From Gigaspora rosea (taxonomy: Eukaryota; Glomeromycota; Glomeromycetes; Diversisporales; Gigasporaceae): DNA of 64,000 nt. The position numbers and the translations under genes are program-made. Position 1 is the stretch's first letter. Every line of letters begins with the position of its first letter. Below, in pieces: positions 35,425 through 46,206 of the stretch. The stretch is from assembly GCA_003550325.1 (NCBI GenBank), contig QKWP01000576.1:54941-118940 (forward strand), written 5' to 3'. Below the pieces are notes generated by a model. The model was not told where the DNA came from. It made no database searches and saw only the letters and a list, made by a program, of their open reading frames with translations.

Positions 35425-35512
35425 CAGGGGCATAGAGTGACGTATTGACGTCACTACCTCAATTTTATATGACGTAAGAGTGACGTAGTGACGTCACTAC
35501 CTCAGACCTTTC
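35425..35512. repeat. Duplicated TGACGTCA palindrome block
   Basis: Two copies of a segment (GTGACGTAKTGACGTCACTACC) about 46 bp apart, each with the 8-bp CRE/ATF palindrome TGACGTCA and flanking TGACGTA. bZIP factors bind such sites in other fungi. No nearby intact promoter makes use of them obvious. Confidence 0.6.
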
Positions 35513-35681
35513 AAATGTTTGCAGTTATAGTCATGATGCATCATCATGCGATCATTATAAAATATAATATGGATGTTTATAGTCCCGGTGGCTCTGCCGG
35601 TTTTAGCGTAATATTGATTAATTAATCTCAAGGTGAATTTTTTACACATGTGTGAGAAACATAGGTAGGTCACAAAAAAAA

Positions 35682-36041
35682 TTCCGCTACGTACAACCAA
35701 CGTGACATGGGTGACGGAATTAAAATTGATGGATAGTAAATGATTTAAAACATGACTGATTGGTTTAAAATGGGTTTAATACATTTTAACGCGCCTTAGT
35801 AAAAAAGCTTTAATTTGAAATTGACAGTTCTGCATCTTAAATGTAATGCATTTTTAAGATCTTAGAATTTTTTTCGTATGAATATTTTCTAGAAACGATA
35901 TTATGAACTTAAATTCCGGTACAGAAATTAACCTATTTCATTCTCAAACTCAAATGCCAATGTTTTAAAGGTTTTTGTAAAAAACAAAAAACATCCTCAT
36001 GGCCGCCACGCTATGTCACGTTGGTTGCACGTAACGAAATC
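35682..36041. repeat. Widely spaced inverted repeat
   Basis: CTACGTACAACCAACGTGAC at 35687-35706 is matched inversely at 36017-36036 (GTCACGTTGGTTGCACGTAA), about 310 bp apart. It may be the termini of a small element, but no target duplication was seen. Confidence 0.5.
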
Positions 36042-36112
36042 TTTTTTTATTATTGTCGCAGATCATAATGAAATCCAGATTAAAATGAAATGATAGTATA
36101 AAATCTCGAAAC

Positions 36113-36355
36113 CTAAATTTTTTTGGGGTGCATTTTTTAGGGTTAGCTTTAAAAAAAATCATAATAAACAAGTATTAATGGGTTTTAGAAGGCTAGCGAC
36201 AATTATTATTGTCGCAGATCATAGTGAAATCGGATTTAAATGATTAAAATGAAATTTGAGGTTTCTATTTAACCCTCTAAAAACCCACTTATACTCGTTT
36301 AATATAATCTTAATCCTGACCCTAACCTAAAAAAAATGCACCCCTAAAATTTGTA
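36113..36355. repeat. Foldback, ~240 bp
   Basis: The arms run from ATTTTTTTGGGGTGCATTTT (36117) to the inverse near 36340 (AAATGCACCCCTAAAATTT), with inner pairs TTAGGGTTAG and CTGACCCTAACC, and GGGTTTTAGA and TCTAAAAACCC. A small inner hairpin GCGACAATTATTATTGTCGC lies at 36195-36214. Confidence 0.65.
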
Positions 36356-36673
36356 TTTTTCGGTGGCTTGTCTATTTTTTTTACACTATACGTACAAGAT
36401 TTCATTTTGATCTGATTTCATTGTCACAATTGTTTATGAAGTCCTGAATAGGTATGAACACAGATCCGATCCAAAACACTAAAATTGGCAGCACTTTTTT
36501 TTTTTTAAACCTTAATTTCAAATAACAGTAATGGCTTAGCTTTTAGCACGCGTATTTGACAATATGCCAATGATTTTACGCCACGCATTTACTGCGTCGA
36601 CAAACAAGAATCTTGCTGATTCAAGATATATATCCTTTATTAAACAAAAAGAAAAAGTCTTTTACAACAAAAG

Positions 36674-36769
36674 CCGGTAATAGCTCAGTTGGTAGAGCGG
36701 GAGACTGTAGTGAACTCATTGTTCAACGCTGATATCTCTAGGTCGCTAGTTCAAGTCTGGCTTGCCGGA
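36674..36769 (+). tRNA. tRNA-Tyr(GTA), copy 1, with intron
   Basis: A 96-nt gene. The acceptor CCGGTAA pairs with TTGCCGG (C1-G72 as in eukaryotic tRNA-Tyr, one T-G wobble), discriminator A. The anticodon arm GGAGA-CTGTAGA-TCTCT holds anticodon GTA. A 23-nt intron (TGAACTCATTGTT...) interrupts the loop one base after the anticodon, the canonical position. B box GTTCAAGTC. The mature length is 73 nt. Confidence 0.95.
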
Positions 36770-36992
36770 AGACAGCTTTCTTTTTTCATGTTCGTTGAAT
36801 ATTTTGCCTAATTTAATTTCTTTTTAACCTTAATTTCAATTACTGATAGTGGCTTGACTTTTAGCACGCCGTATCTGACAATAAGCCAATGATTTTGCGC
36901 CATGCATTTTACTATATCGACATGCTAGAATCTTGTTGATTCAAGATATATCCTTTATTTAACAAAAAGAAAAAAAATCTCTTATAATAAAA

Positions 36993-37088
36993 CCGGTAAT
37001 AGCTCAGTTGGTAGAGCGGGAGACTGTAGTGAACTCATTGTTCAACGCTGATATCTCTAGGTCGCTAGTTCAAGTCTGGCTTGCCGGA
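36993..37088 (+). tRNA. tRNA-Tyr(GTA), copy 2, with intron
   Basis: Identical in gene body and intron to copy 1. T-rich sequence downstream (CTTTCTTTTTT) serves as the polymerase III terminator. Confidence 0.95.
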
Positions 37089-37130
37089 AAACATCTTTCT
37101 TTTTTCATGTTCGTTGAATTATTTTATCTA

Positions 37131-38205
37131 ATTGACTAGCCGCAAACTAAATTTTAATACATATATGTATATTTATTCGAACCTGGTTGTAGTTCATTTA
37201 AACTCGGTTGTGGTTCATCTGAACCCAACTGTGGTTCATCTGAGCCCAGCTGTGGTTCATTTGAACACAGCTTGGGTTCATTTGAACCCGAAATTGGTTA
37301 TTTGAATCCAAATTTAATTTATTTTAACCCACGTATAAATATCGATACTTCGTGTAACAATAAATTTGCCAAAATATTTGGTTATACAATTGTAAATAAT
37401 TTATATGAAGTAATCTAAGCCGGCTAATATAGCCGTGGCTAAGCCAGCTTAGCCGGCTATGCTAGCCCGATACAACATGATCAGCTGGCTAATGCGGCTG
37501 AAGATCACATGATAATAAATTAATTTGATTGGACGTACAAGCAAATATTGATTCATATTTATTGTCAACTATCGATATAATGGGCATGTATATAACGGAC
37601 AAGGGATGTAACAGATTTTAAATTTCAAAATTTACTATAAATCCGCTATATGTATGCTACGTAGTAAAAAAAAAAAAAAAAAAAAAATCATATAACACTT
37701 TTCAAAAATTTTTATTAAAAAATCCCAAAAATTCGTTTATCGATAGTGGACTGTGCATTTAAATAAACTATCCTTATTTTTTATAACATCTGCATTTATA
37801 TTTTTATTTGGATTCGTGTTGATTTTGAAATCGAGCACTCAAGAAAAAATTTTTTTATATCTGTTTCCATAAATTCTGAAAATTTGCTCGTTTCCCAAAC
37901 CTTGTTCAAAGAATCACCTAACTTTTTAGAAACTGCTTCGCTCTCTTTATCAAAATTCCAATAACAATGAAATAGTTTATAAAAGGTTAGATGATATTAA
38001 AAAGAGATCGAGGATATTTCAGGAAACGAGAAAATTTTCAAACGTCCAGAATTTGTAAAAACAGCTGTAAAAACAATTGTATTAACCAGCCGTTAGCCAG
38101 CCGCTTAGCCATAATTTTGATCGGCTGGCTTAGCCAGCCGATCAAAATCATGCGGCTTAAATCACTATACAGCTAAATGTTACACATGAATTTTTTTACG
38201 TATAA
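37131..38205. other. Insertion interrupting the tRNA array
   Basis: About 1.07 kb not shared with the repeat units. It contains a minisatellite of GGTTCATCTGAACCCAGCTG-type units (37180-37310), a 24-base A run (37664-37687), and G+C-rich GGCTAA/TTAGCC words at 37419-37490 and 38085-38165. The latter include the palindrome TTTTGATCGGCTGGCTTAGC and its inverse. Between them the minus strand reads a short coding-like tract (SEAVSKKLGDSLNKVWETSK). It is probably a degraded transposon; ends and target duplication were not resolved. Confidence 0.5.
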
Positions 38206-38369
38206 TATAGTTTATTTTTAACCTTAATTTCAAATTTATCGATAGTGGCTTGGCTTTTAGCACGCACATTTGGCAATAAACCAATGATTCTGTGCCACGC
38301 ATTTACTGCGTCGATAAACAAAGAATCTTGCTGATTCAAGATATATCCTTTTTCTTTTTTTTTTTTTTT

Positions 38370-39200
38370 NNNNNNNNNNNNNNNNNNNNNNNNNNNNNNN
38401 NNNNNNNNNNNNNNNNNNNNNNNNNNNNNNNNNNNNNNNNNNNNNNNNNNNNNNNNNNNNNNNNNNNNNNNNNNNNNNNNNNNNNNNNNNNNNNNNNNNN
38501 NNNNNNNNNNNNNNNNNNNNNNNNNNNNNNNNNNNNNNNNNNNNNNNNNNNNNNNNNNNNNNNNNNNNNNNNNNNNNNNNNNNNNNNNNNNNNNNNNNNN
38601 NNNNNNNNNNNNNNNNNNNNNNNNNNNNNNNNNNNNNNNNNNNNNNNNNNNNNNNNNNNNNNNNNNNNNNNNNNNNNNNNNNNNNNNNNNNNNNNNNNNN
38701 NNNNNNNNNNNNNNNNNNNNNNNNNNNNNNNNNNNNNNNNNNNNNNNNNNNNNNNNNNNNNNNNNNNNNNNNNNNNNNNNNNNNNNNNNNNNNNNNNNNN
38801 NNNNNNNNNNNNNNNNNNNNNNNNNNNNNNNNNNNNNNNNNNNNNNNNNNNNNNNNNNNNNNNNNNNNNNNNNNNNNNNNNNNNNNNNNNNNNNNNNNNN
38901 NNNNNNNNNNNNNNNNNNNNNNNNNNNNNNNNNNNNNNNNNNNNNNNNNNNNNNNNNNNNNNNNNNNNNNNNNNNNNNNNNNNNNNNNNNNNNNNNNNNN
39001 NNNNNNNNNNNNNNNNNNNNNNNNNNNNNNNNNNNNNNNNNNNNNNNNNNNNNNNNNNNNNNNNNNNNNNNNNNNNNNNNNNNNNNNNNNNNNNNNNNNN
39101 NNNNNNNNNNNNNNNNNNNNNNNNNNNNNNNNNNNNNNNNNNNNNNNNNNNNNNNNNNNNNNNNNNNNNNNNNNNNNNNNNNNNNNNNNNNNNNNNNNNN
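38370..39200. other. Assembly gap (831 N)
   Basis: An unsequenced stretch inside the tRNA-Tyr array, entered just after a T run. Extrapolating the 319-bp period from the left side (expected tRNA start near 38385) does not land on the copy leaving the gap (start near 39146). The N count is therefore likely an estimate or the hidden array is irregular. Confidence 0.95.
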
Positions 39201-39241
39201 CTGATATCTCTAGGTCGCTAGTTCAAGTCTGGCTTGCCGGA
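39201..39241 (+). tRNA. tRNA-Tyr, 3' part only (cut by gap)
   Basis: Starts within the intron (CTGAT) and continues ATCTCTAGGTCGCTAG, the B box and TTGCCGGA. The 5' part lies in the gap. Confidence 0.9.
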
Positions 39242-39464
39242 AGGCATCTTTCTTTTTTCATGTTCGCTGAATTATTTTACTTAATTTAATTTTTTTTAAT
39301 CTTAATCTCAATTAGTGATAGTGGCTTGGCTTTTTTAGCATGCGTATTTGACAATAAGCCAATGATTTTGCGTCACGCATTTTACTGCGTCGACAAGCTA
39401 GAATCTTGCTAATTCAAGATATATCATTCATTTAACAAAAAGAAAAAGTCTTTTACAACAAAAA

Positions 39465-39560
39465 CCGGTAATAGCTCAGTTGGTAGAGCGGGAGACTGTA
39501 GTGAACTCATTGTTCAAGACTGTTATCTCTAGGTCGCTAGTTCAAGTCTGGCTTGCCGGA
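39465..39560 (+). tRNA. tRNA-Tyr(GTA), intron variant
   Basis: The mature sequence is the same as copy 1. The intron differs at its 3' end (CAAGACTGTT in place of CAACGCTGAT), with the same 23-nt length. Confidence 0.93.
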
Positions 39561-39782
39561 AGCAGCTTTCTTTTTTCATGTTCGCTGAATTATTTTACCT
39601 AATTTGATTTTTTCTTTAACCTTAATTTCAATTAGTAATAGTGGCTTGGCTTTTAGCACGCGTATTTGACAATAAGCCAATGATTTTGTGCCACGCAATT
39701 TACTGCGTTGACAAGCTAGAATCTTGCTGATTCAAGATATATCCTTCATTTAACAATAAGAAAAAGTCTTTTACGACAAAAC

Positions 39783-39878
39783 CCGGTAATAGCTCAGTTG
39801 GTAGAGCGGGAGACTGTAGTGAACTCATTGTTCAACGCTGATATCTCTAGGTCGCTAGTTCAAGTCTGGCTTGCCGGA
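39783..39878 (+). tRNA. tRNA-Tyr(GTA), with intron
   Basis: Gene body and intron identical to copy 1; the upstream base is C instead of A or G. The downstream terminator is TTTTCTTTTT. Confidence 0.95.
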
Positions 39879-40102
39879 AGACAGTTTTCTTTTTCATGTT
39901 TGCTGAATTATTTTACCTAATTTAAATTTTTTTTTTTTACCTTAATTTCAAATAGCGATAGTGGTTTGGCTTTTAGCACGCGGATTTGACAATAAGCCAA
40001 TGACTTTGCGCCACGCATTTTACTGCGTCGACAAGCTAGAATCTTGCTGATTAAAGATATATCCTTTATTTAACAAAAAGAAAAAGTCTTTTAAAACAAA
40101 AA

Positions 40103-40198
40103 CTGGCAATAGTTCAATTGGTAAAGCGGGAAACTATAGTGAATGCACTGTTCAACGTTGACACCTCTAGGTCGCTAGTTCAAATCTGGCTTGCCGGA
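40103..40198 (+). pseudogene. Decaying tRNA-Tyr copy at the array end
   Basis: Same position in the unit and same length, but with about ten substitutions, mostly C-to-T or G-to-A. The A box reads AGTTCAATTGGTAAAGC, the anticodon region CTATAG (GTA changed to ATA), and the B box GTTCAAATC. The stems still pair (T-G at position 2; C-G replaces T-G at position 5). Probably not functional. Confidence 0.8.
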
Positions 40199-40235
40199 AG
40201 ACAACTTTCTTTTTTCATTGCTGAATTATTTCATT

Positions 40236-40551
40236 TATCTAATTGAATTTTTTTTTTTATGAAATTACCAAACCAGAAAATTCATGAGGGCCAAATGAGC
40301 TTAATATCACGAATTATGGCCAAGAGAAATAAAAATAACTGGGCTATAAGAAAGTTTCTACTCTTTCTTCTCTATTTTATGTGTCCATAACTTTGTATCC
40401 GTTATTCATATTAGCTGATAACTGTGAGTTACGACAAATCTAAAGGTTACTTAAAAGTTGTATAATGTCGTGTGTCAAATTTGGATTGAAGTTCGATTCT
40501 GAGATGCGTCAGACCAGTTTATCATTTATCCATCAGATTGATATATAGCGA

Positions 40552-40554
<3 letters not shown>
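40236..40554. other. Intergenic, nothing recognised
   Basis: Unique-looking sequence between the tRNA array and the TAA microsatellite, with no feature supported. Confidence 0.4.

Positions 40555-40636
<82 letters not shown>
40555..40636. repeat. (TAA)n microsatellite
   Basis: About 26 uninterrupted AAT/TAA triplets. Confidence 0.98.
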
Positions 40637-41119
40637 CAAAGAGTTGTGAAGCATTCATTTATTTTACGATAAGCTTTTATAAAAGAGGAAAGAAACACTG
40701 CTTTTTATTATTGATTAAAATCCGTCAAATAAACACGAAAAGGATGCTGGCATACAGTACTTACAGGAGCAATACACAATACAAGCGTAAAAATAATTAT
40801 AAAAAAATCTGGTATTGGAACAAAACATTTGTAATAATAAACTAGTAGTTAGGCACGTCCAAATGTCCGTGCTTAAATTAATTTTTTTATTCGTATTTTT
40901 TTTTTAGATTATTTTAGGCAAAATCTATATGACGCCTAGGGCAATTTTGCCTGAGTCCTATCTAAAGTAGTAGAGTATGTAAAACAAAAGTAGTAGCGTA
41001 GTGCAACTTTAGATCTTTATACTCATACGTATATTTAAAAATCATACCTATCCAACTTATAAGTAGGAAAGATGGCAATACTTAATAGTTATTCGGCACT
41101 TCATGCTGAATAACTGAGT

Positions 41120-41540
41120 TATTTGCTGTATGCTATTTGATTGGTCGATTTTAAGCACCGAAGGTGCTTAAAATTCGGCCAGTCAAATCATATGGCAAAT
41201 AACGGTAAGGTACAATAGTGTTCTAATGTTAGTAAAGCGCGATAGCGCTTTACTAGTATTAGAACACTATTGTACCGTAGTTATGAGTACTTCGTGCTTG
41301 AATAACTGGATTATACGGCATTTATATTTGTTGGTTTTGCATACCAACTGTTGACCGGCGTTTGAGATTTTAAATTTTTATGCACGTGAGTTACACATGT
41401 TGTCCGGATATATTTTAAATCCGGAACGGATTTAAAATATTTCGGATAACGTGTGTAACTCACGTGCATAAAAATCATAAAATTTCAAATGCCGGATAAC
41501 AGTTGGTAAATGCAAAATCCAACAAATAGAAAATGCCGTA
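41120..41540. repeat. Three consecutive long hairpins in the MULE left arm
   Basis: Hairpin 1 (41120-41204): arms of ~40 bp meeting at TTAAGCACCGAAGGTGCTTAA. Hairpin 2 (41209-41278): GGTACAATAGTGTTCTAATG pairs with its inverse around the loop GCGCGATAGCGC. Hairpin 3 (41306-41540): arms of ~110 bp including TTTATGCACGTGAGTTACAC, around TTTAAATCCGGAACGGATTT. The first two are flanked by diverged copies of a GTTATTCGGCACTTCATGCT-type segment. Confidence 0.85.
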
Positions 41541-42599
41541 TAATTATAAGTATAGTAAGTATGAAAACGATCATACTTGTAAGTATAAATATACTTGTGC
41601 GACGAAAATTTGAAACGAACATTTCACGTAATACAAGTACTAGGCTTGGGTGACCGTAGGCATAATGTAGCGTGATGGTGATAAATTGGTGATTAATTAA
41701 AAAGTATAAGGTAGTAAAGCGAAGCATAAAAAAATTAATATAGAAAATAAATGATGTAATTATATAGTATAGAATATAAAAATAAAAATAAGTAAAAGGG
41801 AAAATCGATGCATATATGATTTTAAGAACTATATATTCAAAAGGTTCCCTTGAATTAAAATTACAGTAAAGAATTTTTAACCCCGCAACATTATAAATGA
41901 AGTATAATTGTATATTAAGCATTTCTGCATAAAATTTAATATGCAATATTTTGCAGTTTTTAATAATGCCGATGTATTTTGAATAATCGTATGATAGTGT
42001 ATGTGCGTACATTGTACTTAAGACTTTTTTCTTTTAAATAATTGAAAGCTACTACATACTTTTGTTCGTGTTTACTTTCTTGAAATGGACGATCGTTACT
42101 TTCAAAACTATCGATGATCCTGACCTTCATATTCACGATGATCCTGACCTCTATGTTAACGACGATCCTGACTTTCATATTGTTGATGGGGTTGAAACTA
42201 TTTACGAAGAAGATCTAGAATCCTTCGAAAATAAAAGTGTATTGATTTCTTCTAATGATGGGCTTCGAGAGATTGATGATACTATTTCAAGCGATTTAAA
42301 TGAAGATATAATAATAACTTATTTTACTAAAGAATTGGCAACAAAGATTATTTATCATACTTTTTTCTTTCGCAATCCACTCAATATAACTATCACTATT
42401 TTGTCATAAATATCGATTATTTTCCCTTTAATTTTATTTTTACCACTGCATCATGACCCATCGTTAAATCAATCAAAAATTAAAATTTTTTATAAATATG
42501 ATCTAACTGACCTGATTAAATTAATTATTGTATATCACGTGGACAAGCCACCCTTATGATCGATAGTTTATAAAATAGTATACAAACTAGTATAATCGA

Positions 42600-42735
42600 C
42601 TTAAATTTTTTTATACTATATGTATATTATACGCTTTTCTTAAAAAAAAATTAGTATACATATATGTATATTATACGCTTTTCTTAAAAAAAAGTTAGCA
42701 TACATATATGTATACTATACGCTTTTCTTTTTTTA
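42600..42735. repeat. Tandem repeat, ~53-bp unit, 3 copies
   Basis: Units contain TATATGTATATTATACGCTT followed by TTCTTAAAAAAAA and a TTAGTATACA spacer. They lie in the MULE between the hairpins and the transposase. Confidence 0.8.
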
Positions 42736-43183
42736 TTAGCCTACACAACGTCTTTTGTGCCATTAACCTTACGATTATAAACAACACCTATTTTGCCTGG
42801 ATATACGTACAGTACTACTAATATGCATATTAGATAATCAAATATGTAATACGAATTTATAGTAGAATCTATGTATTATCACGTGTCTATAAATATATAT
42901 AAGCGATGCATTTTTGATCCAAAATTTGATCGTACACGATTAATCTTGAATTGAAAAGTTTTTCTTTTTTTACTTCAAGAACTACCGATTTATTATAAAC
43001 AGTTGGTTGGCTTTTTTTAATACCTTATGAAAGTGTTCGTTGGTTGATGTCGTACCTCGAAGAATGTTAAGGCCTAAAGGTTAGGATTAGGGTCAGCCGG
43101 AATTGTGCCTAATTCTGGGAGGGGTCTATTAGGTTATACTTTAGAACTAATTCTTATCTTATCTTTATTTTAGAGAAGCTGTC

Positions 43184-46100
43184 ATGAATAACACTATAAA
43201 TACTATCGGAGATATGAACTTTTTAAGTGATGAATCTGATTTTAATACAAACCTTTTAAATAACGAACCTGAGATAGTACCTGTAGAAAATAATGAATCC
43301 GAAATAAGGCTTGTAGAAAATGACGAATCTGAGATAGATCTTGTGGAAAATGATGAATCTGAGATAGGGCTTGTGGAAAATGACTTTGAACATACTGATG
43401 AAAGTGGTGGCTGGAGTTCAGATGAAGATATTTCATTAATAGGATCTCCTGAACTATATGCTGGAAAGTTATTTCCTTCATGGACTGTTGTTAATAGATC
43501 AATAAAAGCATTTGCATACCATAATGGTTTTAGTGTTCGAAAGTATCGTTCAGAAAAGTTGAATGGAAAGTGTATTAGGCGTACATATTTGTGCCGACAT
43601 TCTTATGTATATAAGCCTGTAAAAGACAAAAACCCAGAAAAACAACGGAATAAAAGTTCTGCTCGGGTTGATTGTCCTTGGAAAATTCATATTCGTTATC
43701 AAAAAAATAGTCGTGGTTTAAAAGTTTCTTCATTTGAAAATAAAGCATGAAAATCATACTTTAGATCCAGTAAATCGCCTCAATTTCGACGTTTAACTCA
43801 AAAATTCTCAAAAATATTAAATTTTATACCCAAGTAGGTCATCTAGGAGCAACTGACCAACATTGTCTATTAAAAGCTTCATATCCTCATCATACTCTGC
43901 ACAAAAAAGTTCTTTATAATGCAATACAACAATTTCGTAATGAGAATGATCCAAGTCTTAATGATGCAGCACGATTACTTGAATATCTATTAGATCAGAA
44001 GCATAATAATAATGATTTATATGTCGAGTATAAGTTTGATCAAAGAACAAATGCATTAACACATCTATTTTGGATGATGCCACATCAAATTGCTCTTTGG
44101 AATCGTTATCATGATATAATTATTCATGATAATACTGCCATAACAAATCGTTATAACAAACCATTATCATTATTTATTTGTATTGATAATAATCATAATT
44201 CAAGACTAGTCGCTCAGGCTATACTCGATGATGAAACTAGAGAATCTTATTCTTGGGTATTAGAATGTGCATCAAAAGCTACAAACAATGTCGAGCCTGC
44301 TGTCTTTATGACTGATGCAGATCCAGCTATGATTTCTGTCATTCCTGAAATGTTTTCTAATATGTTGTCACTTCATTGTATTTGGCATTTGGGATAAAAC
44401 TTGACAAAGAACCTAAAAAGTAAATTAGGTAACAAGTTTGATAGTTTTATGAAAGATTTTTATCGATGTCGCAATTCTCTTTCAATTTCAATCTTTGAAC
44501 ATCGTTTGGCAGAATTAGTTAAAAACTATCCTAATGCAAGTGATTATCTTATAAGAAATTTAATCCCTATAGGTCTGCATGGGCCAAAGCATTTACACTT
44601 AATATATTTAATGGTGGAATACAGTCTTCACAAAGAGCTGAGACAACTAATTCTGTTATTAAAAGACAATTAAATTATCGAAACATTAGTATTTATGATT
44701 TATTTATGTAACTTGAAGAAATACTTGCAACTGAAATATTAATAGTACATTTATAGATTGGAAATGTCACAATGTCTTTCCGAAAGTAATCAAAATATTG
44801 ATAGTGTTTTTAAACCTATAGATGATATTATTAAAACTTTCTTAACACCAACAAGTTTAAAAAAGCAACGGGATCAGATAAATCTTAGATGCTACAAGAG
44901 TTTCACATGAGAATCAATATAATAATCAGGTAAATTAAATTATTTTTTAGAGTTTGAATTTAGATTACGTAATACATTAAACGTCAGCATATAGCAAAGT
45001 TTATTTAGTTTGCTGGAATTTTAGTGAAATGAATGAGCCAGGTAGCGAAGCAAAGAGAAGCTACCAATACGAGTTATTTTTTTATTAAATTAGTTTGAAT
45101 TTAGATTACCTAATATGCTAAACATCAGTGTATAGCAAAGTTTAATTGCTGGATTCTTAGTAAAAATGAACGAGCCAGGTAGCAAAGTGAAGCAAAACTA
45201 CCAATGTGAGTTATTGTTTATTAAATTAATTTTAATTTATATTAAAGTTTTTTTTTTATTTCCAGATTCAAGAAATTGACGATAAATGTATTGATAATAT
45301 ATTCGATTATCCTCAAACTTTAACATCACATATTTATCAACAATTTAATAATTTAATTACTATGGTTTGGAATATAATCAACGTTAATGAACCTACCTTT
45401 CCACAATTTGTATTTCTTCTTTCTGACGGAACATTTATCTGCACTTGCATGATGATAATTTCTCATGGAATATTATGTCAACATTATTTACGAGTTATGG
45501 TAATGTGTTCATCAGCTACATCTCATACATTTTCGATGGTTCAAAAATTCAATCAGCAATAATGCAATTGAACAATCAGCAGTGATTTCAATTTCTCGAT
45601 TTAATATCAACATCACGTAGTTGATATGCAACTTAATTATAATAGTCAAACTAACACTGATGCGATTTCATTGCTACATATGGGTATTAAAAATTTGGTT
45701 CAAGATTTAATTAGTTATCAGAATATTCAAAAAAGCCGCTATACAAATCAAGCAAAGATCAAAAAATGGGCATTATATGGTAAACTTTGGGGTGTTGCTC
45801 GTAAGCTACAGAAATTGCTGTGAATGCTGAAGATGATGGTCTTTTAAAAATACTTAACGATTACATAACTTAGTCTATAAATGATTCAAGTGAATCTCAA
45901 ATTATAGACAATTCTAGCAAAGAAAATCAAATTGTCAAAGAAAATAAGGAAGTTGAACAAATTCAAAATCTGATTAAAAGTCAAAGAAAAGGAAGACCTT
46001 CTGGTTCCGGAAGACCTGGAAAACAATTACGTATACAAAGTAGTTTGGAAGAACAACATTTAGCTATAACTTCTCAAAATATTAATAACAATTCTATGGT

Positions 46101-46206
46101 TAAAAAATATAAATGTAGTTTTTGTAGTTCATTTTCTCATACAAAAGCACGTTGTCCTTTAAATGCTAATAAAAATAGACAACCGCTACAACAACTTTCA
46201 CTATAG
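43184..46206 (+). pseudogene. MULE transposase with SWIM and zinc-knuckle domains
   Basis: Mutator-type DDE transposase, about 890 codons including intact and broken parts. Residues 25-65 are a ten-residue repeat (VENDESEIGL). Residues 95-190 form a FAR1/WRKY-like DNA-binding region (FSVRKYRSEK, YLCRHSYVYK, RVDCPWKIHI). The MULE catalytic core follows: HDNTAITNRYNKPL (first Asp), MTDADPAMI (second Asp), LHCIWHL (the CxxH motif after it) and RAETTNSVIKRQL (Glu, 44637-44675). After an intron at 44930-45265 comes a SWIM finger (TCMMIISHGILCQHY). The C-terminus has a basic GRPSGSGRPG tract and a zinc knuckle (YKCSFCSSFSHTKARC). The stop at 43748 after SSFENKA is followed by a frame change. Other stops come at 44395 and near 44708, and in the SWIM-to-C-terminal linker. 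A 3' splice signal just before the start codon suggests a leader intron. Confidence 0.85.
44930..45265 (+). other. Transposase intron carrying a 135-bp direct duplication
   Basis: Donor GGTAAATT and acceptor TTTCCAG bracket 336 nt. Inside, a ~135-bp segment occurs twice (about 44946-45085 and 45086-45225), sharing TTTGAATTTAGATTAC, ATATGCTAAACATCAGTRTA-type sequence and GAGCCAGGTAGC. Confidence 0.7.

Larger units (their letters stand above)
36490..40235 (+). repeat. Tandem tRNA-Tyr array, ~319-bp unit
   Basis: Each unit has a conserved 5' spacer (GATAGTGGCTTGGCTTTTAG, then ACTGCGTCGACAAGC and GATTCAAGATATATCC), a tRNA-Tyr gene, and a T-rich 3' part (CTTTCTTTTTTCATGTTCG). tRNA starts at 36674 and 36993 are 319 apart; 39465, 39783 and 40103 are 318 and 320 apart. 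The implied start of the copy cut by the gap (39146) is again 319 before 39465. An insertion (37131-38205) and the assembly gap interrupt the array. Whole units, not just the tRNAs, were amplified. Confidence 0.9.

Noticed and set aside
38292-39221. A long open frame across the gap
   Set aside because: It consists of gap N characters; it has no sequence content.
36661-40200. CRISPR-like array of regularly spaced repeats
   Set aside because: The repeats are 319-bp units holding tRNA-Tyr genes, far too long for CRISPR, and spacers are conserved instead of unique.
41485-42012. 175-codon hydrophobic minus-strand frame
   Set aside because: It overlaps the hairpin region, is very AT-rich, and reads as low-complexity Phe/Ile/Tyr, typical of chance frames in such DNA.
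42062-42409. 115-codon frame with DDPDLHIHDDPDLYVNDDPD repeats
   Set aside because: It is a short tandem DNA repeat read as protein inside the MULE, with no family match and no consistent start context. A small accessory MULE gene cannot be excluded.
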